Shown here: positions 6,134 through 12,267 of the stretch, in pieces | Layout of the letters: each line of letters begins with the position of its first letter | How positions within the stretch are numbered: the stretch's first letter is position 1 | NCBI GenBank assembly: GCA_900546885.1 | Contig: UREN01000045.1 | Coordinates: 1 to 15,539 of the forward strand | Reading direction: 5' to 3' | DNA: 15,539 nt | From: an uncultured Oscillospiraceae bacterium | Lineage (GTDB): Bacteria > Bacillota > Clostridia > Oscillospirales > Ruminococcaceae | Notes under the pieces: generated by a model | Seen by the model: only the letters and a program-made list of their open reading frames with translations | Told to the model about the DNA's origin: nothing | Databases searched by the model: none | Program-made: the position numbers and the translations under genes

Positions 6134-6197
6134 AAATGCGCTAGGCGGCAAAATTGTCAGCCCAAAACCAATGTTTTCTTACGTCAACACGCCTTTT

Positions 6198-6245
6198 CTG
6201 CCCACTTTTGTTCTCATTCAGAAAAGGGTGCGATACCGTGGGCAG
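6198..6245. other. Hairpin right of the MITE-like element
   Basis: CTGCCCAC at 6198-6205 pairs perfectly with GTGGGCAG at 6238-6245, with an inner CTTTT/AAAAG pair. The remaining sequence to 6320 shows no gene, promoter or further repeat that I can support. It is not obviously part of the element, whose terminal repeat ends at 6194. Confidence 0.4.
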
Positions 6246-6320
6246 GAAAGCGGGAAGAGGGTGACACCGTTCAACACAAAAGAGGCGGGCGCTGTTTGGC
6301 TGGCCCCTGCAATTTGGCAC

Positions 6321-6360
6321 AAAAAGGCAGGGCCCGAAGTTTCTGCCGGGGCCCTGCCTT
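6321..6360 (-). terminator. Terminator of the gamma-carbonic-anhydrase-like gene
   Basis: On the minus strand a 12-bp perfect stem (6349-6360 with 6324-6335, AAGGCAGGGCCC) is followed by a run of T (the AAAAA at 6321-6325 read in reverse). It lies 57 bases past the stop codon of the minus-strand gene. No T-run follows on the plus strand, so it is directional. Confidence 0.7.
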
Positions 6361-6416
6361 CTGCAGGTTGTGCCGGGCACACCGGCGCAAATTTTATACT
6401 TTTTTGAGAAAAAGGT

Positions 6417-6962
6417 CTATTCAGCCGCGCCGCCCTCATCTATGCCGGGCTGCACGGCTGCGTGGAAAGGCGCGGTGCGGGTATACCATGCGGTGCCCTC
6501 TTTCACACGGGCGGCAAGCTGGGGCGACACCGGGCCGCGCACCTTGCCGGGCACGCCCATCACCACGCTGTCCGGCGGCACCGCCATGCCCTCGGTCACC
6601 AGCGCCCCGGCAGCCACCACGCTGCCCGCACCGATGTGCGCGCCGGAGAGCACGGTAGCATGCATCCCAATCAGTGCGCCGTCCTCCACCGTGCAGCCGT
6701 GCACCAGTGCACAATGGCCTATGGTTACATTGCTGCCCACCACTACATCGTGTGCGGCGGCCGTGTGCAGCACAGCGCCGTCCTGAATATTTGTGTTTTC
6801 GCCTATGGTAATGCTGCCGGAATCGGCCCGCAGCACGGCGCTGTAAAACACGCTTGTGCCGCGCTTCAGTGTCACGTCGCCCACAATGGCAGCCGTCTCG
6901 GCCACAAAGGCCGGGCCTTCCAGCTTGGGCGCCCTGCCCTGATACGGTTTGACAATGGCCAT
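6417..6962 (-). CDS. Gamma-carbonic-anhydrase-like left-handed beta-helix protein
   Basis: 181-residue hexapeptide-repeat protein of the YrdA/PaaY/CaiE type. Repeated V/I-G-x-x-x-x turns run from about residue 24 to 140. Three histidines in the pattern of the gamma-class zinc site are visible: His66 (AVLH), His83 (IGH) and His88 (VHGC). LRAD at 44-47 matches the conserved Arg and Asp near the trimer interface. A C-terminal helix follows (about 145-165). Members form trimers with metal sites between subunits; some hydrate CO2, but many have no measured activity, so catalysis is not assured. The start at 6962 is preceded by AAAGGAGG. The gene lies downstream of pyk on the same strand, with a terminator-like hairpin in the gap. 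Confidence 0.88.
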   Translation of the reverse strand: MAIVKPYQGRAPKLEGPAFVAETAAIVGDVTLKRGTSVFYSAVLRADSGSITIGENTNIQDGAVLHTAAAHDVVVGSNVTIGHCALVHGCTVEDGALIGMHATVLSGAHIGAGSVVAAGALVTEGMAVPPDSVVMGVPGKVRGPVSPQLAARVKEGTAWYTRTAPFHAAVQPGIDEGGAAE

Positions 6963-6984
6963 CAGAAAAGCCTCCTTTTTTATG

Positions 6985-7019
6985 AAAAAGGGCGCGGCCT
7001 GGGCATGCCGGGCCGCGCC
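6985..7019 (-). terminator. Terminator-like hairpin between pyk and the gamma-CA-like gene
   Basis: Read on the minus strand, GGCGCGGCC (7019-7011) pairs perfectly with GGCCGCGCC (6999-6991), then a C and five T follow at 6989-6985. It starts 24 bases past the pyk stop and ends just before the next ribosome binding site. It should reduce read-through into the gamma-CA-like gene. Confidence 0.65.
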
Positions 7020-7042
7020 GTACAATGTGGGGAAAGGGGGAA

Positions 7043-8788
7043 TTAATCCGGCATGGCGCGCACAACGCCGCGCTCGGCGTCTACGGAAATATGCATGCCG
7101 TCCTCCAGCTTTCTTGTGGCGCCCAGCGCGCCGACAATCACCGGCTTGCCCAGCGTCAGGCCCACAATGGCCGCATGGCTGTTGGCCCCGGCCTCTTCGG
7201 TGATGATGGCGGCCGCATGGCGCACAGCGGTGAGCATCTCGTTGTCGGTGGCAGGCACCACCAGCACGTCGCCGTCCTTGCATTTGTGGTTGGCCTCTTC
7301 GGCATTGTGGCAAACGCAGGCGCGGCCCGTGCCGTTTTTGCTGCCCACGCCCACACCGGTGAGCAGGGCATCGCCCACCAGGTGGGCCTTGATCATGTTT
7401 GTGGTGCCGGAAATGCCAACGGGCACGCCTGCCGTAAGCACCACCAGGTCTCCGTCTGCCACCATCTGCGCTTTCTTGGCCGTGGCAACGGCTTTGTCAA
7501 TAAGCTCATCGGTATTGTGGGCATATTCCATGCACAGCGGCGTGATGCCCCACGAGAGCGAAAGCTGGCGGAACACCTGCCGCGTCAGCGTGCAGGCAAG
7601 AATATCGGTGTTTGGGCGATATTTGCAAAGCAGCCTTGCCGTCTCGCCGCTTTTGGTCACGGTGATAATGGCGTTGGCGTGAATATCCATGGCCGTGGTG
7701 CATGCGGCGTGGGCCACGGCGTCGGCCACGCTCATGTGCGCCTCGGGCGTGCGCTGGCGCAGGCGTTTGCCGTAATTGATGTCGCTTTCCGTGCGCCAGG
7801 CAATGGCGGCCATCGTCTGCACGGCCTGCACGGGCCAGCGCCCGGCTGCCGTCTCGCCCGAAAGCATAATGGCCGAGGTGCCGTCGTAAATGGCGTTGGC
7901 AACGTCCGTGATTTCGGCGCGGGTGGGGCGGGGGTGCTCCATCATGCTCTCCAGCATCTGGGTGGCGGTGATGACGGGCTTGCCCGCATTGTAGCAGCGC
8001 CAGATGATGTCTTTTTGAATGATGGGAATTTCGGTAAAATCAATCTCTACGCCCATGTCGCCGCGGGCCACCATGATGCCGTCTGAAACGGCCAGAATCT
8101 CTTCAATATTATTGACGCCCTCGCGGTTTTCTATTTTGGCAATAATCTTGATGAAATCGCACTTGCATTCATCCAGCACGCGGCGAATTTCCAGCACATC
8201 GGCTGCGCTGCGCACGAAAGAGGCGGCGATGAAATCAAAGCCCTGCTCTACCCCGAAGCGGATATCGTCTTTATCCTGCGCCGTCATATACGGCATAGAA
8301 AGGTGCACGTCCGGCACATTCACGCCCTTGTGGTTCGACACAGGGCCGTCGTTCTTCACCGTGCAGACAATGTCCCCGCCGTCAATCTCGTTGACTGTCA
8401 GGGCAATCAGCCCGTCATCCAGCAAAATGCGGGCCCCGGGGCACACATCCTGTGGCAGTTCTTTATAAGAGATCGAACAGATGTTCTCATCGCCCAGTAC
8501 TTCGCGGGTGGTAAGCGTGAACGTCTGCCCGGCTTTCAGCTGAACCTTGCCATTTTTGAAATCGCGCAAGCGTATCTCAGGGCCTTTCGTATCCAGCAGG
8601 GCGGCAACGGGCATGTCCAGCTCGTCACGCAACTTCTGCAGCTGTGCCAGACGGCGCGCATGGTCTTCATGCGTGCCGTGCGAAAAGTTGAAGCGGGCCA
8701 CGTTCATGCCCGCGCATATCATATCGCGCAGCACACCCTCCTTGTCGGTGGAAGGGCCCAGTGTGCATACAATCTTCGTCTTTCTCAT
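7043..8788 (-). CDS. pyk: Pyruvate kinase with C-terminal PEP-utiliser domain
   Basis: 581-residue glycolytic enzyme that converts phosphoenolpyruvate and ADP to pyruvate and ATP in the cytosol. Visible motifs are KTKIVCTLGPS at 3-13, MNVARFNFSHG with Arg32, LDTKGPEIR at 65-73, the catalytic Lys218 with metal ligands Glu220 and Asp244 (AKIE and GDMGVE), and ATQMLESM with Thr276. Glu71 matches the Glu that marks potassium-dependent pyruvate kinases. After the regulatory C domain (about 350-475) comes an extra swivelling PEP-utiliser-type domain with GANSHAAIVG (His538), known from Bacillus and other Firmicutes enzymes of about 585 residues. The start codon at 8788 follows GTGAGGTG, and the gene has its own promoter divergent from deoB. 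Confidence 0.96.
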   Translation of the reverse strand: MRKTKIVCTLGPSTDKEGVLRDMICAGMNVARFNFSHGTHEDHARRLAQLQKLRDELDMPVAALLDTKGPEIRLRDFKNGKVQLKAGQTFTLTTREVLGDENICSISYKELPQDVCPGARILLDDGLIALTVNEIDGGDIVCTVKNDGPVSNHKGVNVPDVHLSMPYMTAQDKDDIRFGVEQGFDFIAASFVRSAADVLEIRRVLDECKCDFIKIIAKIENREGVNNIEEILAVSDGIMVARGDMGVEIDFTEIPIIQKDIIWRCYNAGKPVITATQMLESMMEHPRPTRAEITDVANAIYDGTSAIMLSGETAAGRWPVQAVQTMAAIAWRTESDINYGKRLRQRTPEAHMSVADAVAHAACTTAMDIHANAIITVTKSGETARLLCKYRPNTDILACTLTRQVFRQLSLSWGITPLCMEYAHNTDELIDKAVATAKKAQMVADGDLVVLTAGVPVGISGTTNMIKAHLVGDALLTGVGVGSKNGTGRACVCHNAEEANHKCKDGDVLVVPATDNEMLTAVRHAAAIITEEAGANSHAAIVGLTLGKPVIVGALGATRKLEDGMHISVDAERGVVRAMPD

Positions 8789-8820
8789 GAAAACACCTCA
8801 CTTTTCATTTAACCTGCATT

Positions 8821-8849
8821 ATTATACACACTTTAAGCGTGCTGCGCAA
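8821..8849 (-). promoter_or_regulatory. pyk promoter
   Basis: On the minus strand, TTGCGC (8849-8844) is followed after exactly 17 bp by a perfect TATAAT (8826-8821). The pyk start codon lies about 33 bases beyond the -10 box. Its -35 hexamer is only eight bases from that of the opposing deoB promoter. Confidence 0.75.
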
Positions 8850-8857
8850 TGAATCTC

Positions 8858-8886
8858 GTGACACTGTGCAAAAAATTTGCTATACT
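8858..8886 (+). promoter_or_regulatory. deoB promoter
   Basis: GTGACA at 8858-8863 (five of six consensus bases) and TATACT at 8881-8886 are separated by 17 bp. Transcription would start near 8893, giving a leader of about 90 bases. No obvious operator is seen. Confidence 0.7.
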
Positions 8887-8981
8887 ATTACAAAGAGTTT
8901 GCAATATTCCCCGGTGGCAAGCCTGTGCATGCAGGGGACGGCCGCCGCGTGCAAAGTGCCTGCAGAAAGGATGTTCCGTCT

Positions 8982-10142
8982 ATGGCAAAACGCGTGTTTC
9001 TGATTGTGCTGGACAGCTTTGGCATCGGCGAGATGCCAGACGCGGCCAAGTTTGGCGATGAGGGCTCTAACACCCTGGCCTCCATTGTAAAAAGCGAAAA
9101 ATATGCCACGCCCATGCTGCAGAAGATGGGGCTGTTCAATATCGAAGGCGTTGCCTGCGGCAAACCGGCCAAACGCCCGCTGGCGGCGTTTGCGCGCCTG
9201 GCCGAGGTTTCGGCCGGCAAAGACACCACCACTGGCCATTGGGAGCTGGCAGGCGCCGAAAGCGCAAAGCCTCTGCCGGTATATCCGGGCGGCTTCCCCA
9301 TTGAAGTGATTCGCGCTTTTGAAGAAAAAACGGGGCGCAAAACGCTGTGCAACAAGCCTTATTCCGGCACGGATGTCATTCGCGATTACGGGGAAGAGCA
9401 TATGCGCACAGGCGCGCTGATTGTATATACTTCAGCAGACAGCGTGTTTCAGGTGGCGGCGCATGAAAAGGTGGTGCCGCTGGCAGAATTATACCGCTGT
9501 TGTGAGCTTGCGCGCGAAATGCTGGACGTGGGCCGCGTGATTGCTCGCCCGTTTACCGGCACCTGTGCGGCAGATTTCAAACGCACGCCAAACCGGCACG
9601 ATTATTCTTTGAAGCCGCCCAGGCCCACCATGCTGGACGCCATCCATGCCGCCGGGCTGGACACCATTGGCGTGGGAAAAATTTATGACATCTTTGCCGG
9701 GCAGGGTGTCAGCGAAAAAATCAGGACGATGGGCAACGATAACGGCATGGAAGTGACGCTGGAGCTGGCAAAGCGGGATTTTTCCGGCCTTGCCTTTATC
9801 AATTTGGTGGATTTTGACATGCTGTACGGCCACCGCAATGATGTAGACGGCTATGCCGCGGCGGCCACGCGCTTTGACGAATATCTGGTGCAATTGGTAA
9901 AGCTTCTTGGGCCGGACGACCTGCTGCTTATCACGGCAGACCACGGCTGTGACCCGGCCACCCCCTCTACGGATCATTCCCGGGAGTATGTGCCCCTGCT
10001 GGCCTTCGGCAGCCAGGTGCGCGAGGGCACAAACCTTGGCACGCGCCGCGGCTTTGGCTGTGTTGCCTGCACGGTATGCGATTATTTGGGCGTGCCGGCC
10101 AAACTGGACGGCGAAAGCCTTTTGAACGACGTTTTGCGCTGA
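8982..10142 (+). CDS. deoB: Phosphopentomutase
   Basis: 386-residue cytosolic enzyme of the alkaline phosphatase superfamily that interconverts ribose- or deoxyribose-1-phosphate and the 5-phosphate during nucleoside salvage. The N-terminus reads FLIVLDSFGIG with metal ligand Asp11. The phosphorylated threonine lies in GKDTTTGHWE at 79-88. The other metal ligands, Asp279, His284, Asp320, His321 and His332, show exactly the spacing of the Bacillus cereus enzyme. The C-terminal motif TADHGCDPATPSTDHSREYVP is complete. The full-length match makes the call firm. ATG 8982 is preceded by AAAGGAT; longer upstream frames lack a binding site. It stands alone on the plus strand, with no deoA, deoC or pnp beside it in this window. 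Confidence 0.97.
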   Translation: MAKRVFLIVLDSFGIGEMPDAAKFGDEGSNTLASIVKSEKYATPMLQKMGLFNIEGVACGKPAKRPLAAFARLAEVSAGKDTTTGHWELAGAESAKPLPVYPGGFPIEVIRAFEEKTGRKTLCNKPYSGTDVIRDYGEEHMRTGALIVYTSADSVFQVAAHEKVVPLAELYRCCELAREMLDVGRVIARPFTGTCAADFKRTPNRHDYSLKPPRPTMLDAIHAAGLDTIGVGKIYDIFAGQGVSEKIRTMGNDNGMEVTLELAKRDFSGLAFINLVDFDMLYGHRNDVDGYAAAATRFDEYLVQLVKLLGPDDLLLITADHGCDPATPSTDHSREYVPLLAFGSQVREGTNLGTRRGFGCVACTVCDYLGVPAKLDGESLLNDVLR

Positions 10143-10201
10143 ACCCGGTTTTGCCGGGGGCATGGTGCCTGTGTAAGGCGGCCTGAAAAGCAACAGTGCG
10201 A

Positions 10202-10225
10202 AAGGGAAATGCTTCCCTTATTTTT
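10202..10225 (+). terminator. First terminator after deoB
   Basis: AAGGGAA at 10202-10208 pairs with TTCCCTT at 10213-10219 over a four-base loop, followed by ATTTTT. It lies 60 bases after the deoB stop. Confidence 0.65.
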
Positions 10226-10264
10226 CCAAACAAGGGGCAAACAGAAATTTTCAGCGTTTCATGC

Positions 10265-10299
10265 AAAGGCGCCTGCGCGGGTTGCGCAGGCGCCTTTTT
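10265..10299 (+). terminator. Second, stronger terminator after deoB
   Basis: A 14-bp perfect stem (AAAGGCGCCTGCGC at 10265-10278 with 10284-10297) has a five-base loop and five T at 10295-10299. On the other strand only three T follow, so it mainly serves plus-strand transcripts. The minus-strand gene that ends at 10377 has no clear terminator of its own. Confidence 0.75.
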
Positions 10300-10376
10300 C
10301 CTTTTTTGTGAAACAGAATAGATACAAATGCCGTTTATAATAGAAAACCATCGAATAAAAAAGACCTTGTGCGCTT

Positions 10377-11123
10377 TCAGCCAAATACCCACACATGGCA
10401 TACGGCCAGCACTTCGCGCAGATAGCTGGGCGCAATGGTGCCAAAGCTGATGGAGGCCGGAATGGCACGGGCGTTGGTAAAGCCGGCCTTGCGCGCAAAA
10501 ATGCCGGAGCGGTAGATATGGAACCGGTTGGTGACATAGGCAATGGGCTCGTCTGCCCGTATGCCGGCCTGTTCCAGCAACGCGCGGGAAAATTCAAAGT
10601 TCTGCTGGGTAGATTCGCTTTTTTCTTCTTTCAGAATATTTTCGCCGGGCACGCCGTGCGCCTGCAAATAGCGCGCCATGGCCTCGGCCTCCGGAATAGC
10701 CTCGTCCGGCCCCTGCCCGCCGCTTACCACCAGCAAAACGTCGGGGTTCTGGCGGTAATAGGCCAGCGCGGCGTCCAGCCGGCGGGCCAGAAGGCCGCTT
10801 ACCTGCTCGCCCCGCAGCCCGGCGCCCAGCACCACCACGGCCTTTTCATTGCCTGTGGCCGGGTGGGCAAAGCTGGCGGCAAACAGCCCCAGGGCAAACA
10901 GAAGGTAGGCCCCGCACCCGGCAAAGAACACATATTTCAAAACGCGCCCGGCCCCTGCAGCGCAAAAGGCGTCAATGCGCCTTTGAAATAAAGCATACCC
11001 CCACACGGCCACCGTAATGCCATACATCATGGCGTTGCCCAGTGTCAGGTTGGTGCGCACAGCGCGCAAAGCGCTGTCGCCCAGCAGAAAAATGGCCAAA
11101 AGCCACACAAGTTTTTCCTTCAT
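10377..11123 (-). CDS. YdcF/ElyC-type DUF218 membrane protein
   Basis: 248-residue protein with three N-terminal hydrophobic segments (about 4-20, 30-46 and 62-84), then a DUF218 domain from about residue 94 to the end. Domain motifs are AVVVLGAGLR (95-104), SGGQGPDEAIPEAEAMARYL (134-153), the EKSESTQQN region (167-175) and YVTNRFHIYRS (196-206). Relatives include YdcF, ElyC and SanA; some affect cell-envelope and lipid-carrier metabolism, but a common reaction is not established. The domain probably faces outward after the third helix. The start at 11123 follows GGAGGG six bases upstream. It is divergent from the ABC operon at 11332. Confidence 0.85.
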   Translation of the reverse strand: MKEKLVWLLAIFLLGDSALRAVRTNLTLGNAMMYGITVAVWGYALFQRRIDAFCAAGAGRVLKYVFFAGCGAYLLFALGLFAASFAHPATGNEKAVVVLGAGLRGEQVSGLLARRLDAALAYYRQNPDVLLVVSGGQGPDEAIPEAEAMARYLQAHGVPGENILKEEKSESTQQNFEFSRALLEQAGIRADEPIAYVTNRFHIYRSGIFARKAGFTNARAIPASISFGTIAPSYLREVLAVCHVWVFG

Positions 11124-11157
11124 GGTCAGCCCTCCGGCGGGGATGCCCGCTGGCCTT

Positions 11158-11186
11158 ATTATAGCGGGCTGGCGCCAGCTTTGCAA
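11158..11186 (-). promoter_or_regulatory. Promoter of the DUF218 gene, with a palindrome in the spacer
   Basis: On the minus strand, TTGCAA (11186-11181) and a perfect TATAAT (11163-11158) are 17 bp apart. The spacer contains the 12-bp palindrome GCTGGCGCCAGC at 11168-11179. GCGGGC at 11164-11169 and GCCCGC at 11145-11150 also form an inverted pair around the -10 box. A repressor could bind here, but this is inference. Confidence 0.6.
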
Positions 11187-11198
11187 TTTGGAAATTTC

Positions 11199-11227
11199 TT
11201 GCCAAAAAGCAGGCGCTATGATATGAT
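11199..11227 (+). promoter_or_regulatory. Promoter of the ABC-secreted protein-permease operon
   Basis: TTGCCA at 11199-11204 and TATGAT at 11222-11227 are 17 bp apart. A second TATGAT at 11217 is too close. The leader before the GTG start would be about 98 bases. The -35 is 12 bases from that of the opposing DUF218 promoter. Confidence 0.65.
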
Positions 11228-11331
11228 AAAAAAGAAAGTAAAGCACGGTTTTTCTTTTATTTTCGCACGGGCTGCCTGCCATAAAGCGGCATGTGCCGCA
11301 GCACGGAAAACCGGAGAGAGGGAGGCGCGGC

Positions 11332-12267
11332 GTGAGACCCATTATCACTGTAGAGCATTTGCGCAAGGTATACCGGGTGGGCAACGAAAAAGTGGTGGCC
11401 CTGAACGATATCGAGCTGGAGATTGGCAAGGGCGAGATGTGCTGTATTGTGGGCGCCTCTGGCTCGGGAAAATCTACGCTTTTGAACCAGCTTGCCGGGC
11501 TGGAAAAACCCACAAGGGGCCGGGTGCTGATTGGCAGGCACGAGATTTCTGCCATGACAGAGGACGAGCTGGCCCTGTTCCGCCAGCAGCACCTGGGCTT
11601 TATTTTTCAAAGCTACAACCTGCTGCCCAGCCTGACGGCGGCGGAAAATGTGGCGTTGCCCCTGATGTTCAAAGGGGTGCCGAAAAAGCAGCGCGAGAAA
11701 ATAGCGCGGCGTGAATTAAAGCGCATGGGCCTTTTATCCCGCGCAGGGCACAAACCCACCGAAATGTCCGGTGGCCAGCAGCAGCGCGTGGGCATTGCCC
11801 GTGCCTTTGCGGCCAAACCCGCCGTTATTTTTGCCGATGAACCCACCGGAAACCTGGATTCCGTCACCACGCGGCAGGTGCTGCGCATGATGCTGGACAT
11901 GACAAAAGAAAGCGGCATCACTTTTGTGATGGTGACGCACGAGAACGAGCTGGCCGCCTGTGCCGACCGCATTGTCACCATCAAGGACGGCAGGGTGCTT
12001 TCCAACCGTTTGCTCACCGACGCAGAGAAGGAAGAAAACCGCAAAAATCTGTTTGGCGAAATGCAGGCGGCCGATGTGGCCGAGCCGCAGACAACGGTGC
12101 GCGGCGATATCGAAGAGCCGCACACCACCCTGCCTGAACGGCCAAAGGGCAAAAAGTTTGCCCGCGCGCGCAAAGAAAAAGAAAGCGCGCAGCCCCAGCT
12201 TACACAAAACACCGGCGTGGCCCAGCCCGCAGAAAAGAGAGGAAACAACGATGAAACAAGCAACTAA
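11332..12267 (+). CDS. MacB/LolD-type ABC transporter ATPase with long charged tail
   Basis: 311-residue ATP-binding subunit. Walker A is GASGSGKST at 41-49, Q-loop Gln93 lies in FQSYNLLPSLTAAENVALPL, the signature is MSGGQQQR at 145-152, Walker B is VIFADEPTGNLDS at 165-177 and the switch histidine is His203. The FQxxNLLPxLTxxENVxLP run is characteristic of the MacB/LolD/FtsE group, whose ATPases drive permeases that work by mechanotransmission. About 85 residues beyond the usual end (227-311) are charged and low in complexity, rich in Lys, Arg and Glu. The start is GTG 11332, seven bases after GAGGGAGG. The 3' end overlaps the next gene by 17 bases, so the three genes are translationally coupled. 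Confidence 0.92.
   Translation: MRPIITVEHLRKVYRVGNEKVVALNDIELEIGKGEMCCIVGASGSGKSTLLNQLAGLEKPTRGRVLIGRHEISAMTEDELALFRQQHLGFIFQSYNLLPSLTAAENVALPLMFKGVPKKQREKIARRELKRMGLLSRAGHKPTEMSGGQQQRVGIARAFAAKPAVIFADEPTGNLDSVTTRQVLRMMLDMTKESGITFVMVTHENELAACADRIVTIKDGRVLSNRLLTDAEKEENRKNLFGEMQAADVAEPQTTVRGDIEEPHTTLPERPKGKKFARARKEKESAQPQLTQNTGVAQPAEKRGNNDETSN

Larger units (their letters stand above)
5819..6194. mobile_element. MITE-like element with 26-bp terminal inverted repeats, no coding capacity
   Basis: The ends 5819-5844 and 6169-6194 are inverted copies matching at 24 of 26 positions, including an unbroken core of GTAAGAAAACATTG. Between them lie a 110-bp imperfect hairpin, several shorter hairpins and a 17-bp perfect terminator-like stem. 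A degenerate direct repeat with GAAATT, GGGCG and AGCAT blocks occurs at about 5856-5883 and 6070-6101. No transposase frame is present. TTT flanks both ends and could be a 3-bp target duplication, but that is too short to trust. The size, ends and position between convergent genes fit a non-autonomous miniature transposon or large palindromic repeat. Confidence 0.6.

Noticed and set aside
5813..6197. TTT target-site duplication flanking the MITE-like element
   Set aside because: Three identical T residues in T-rich flanks can occur by chance and do not establish a duplication.
5967..6407. A 146-codon open frame on the plus strand in the intergenic region, and a smaller one at 5888-6109
   Set aside because: They run straight through hairpins, the terminal inverted repeat and two terminator stems, lack ribosome binding sites, and both strands of the 17-bp palindrome give the same KPGNP-GLPGF-type peptide, a sign of spurious translation of a repeat.
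7025..8086. A 353-codon frame opposite pyk
   Set aside because: It is the antisense shadow of a well-conserved pyruvate kinase, His/Gly-rich in a way typical of reverse frames in GC-rich DNA.
10306..10341. TATAAT at 10336-10341 with TTGTGA upstream as a plus-strand promoter
   Set aside because: The spacer is 24 bp, no plus-strand gene follows, and the site lies at the 3' end of the minus-strand DUF218 gene.
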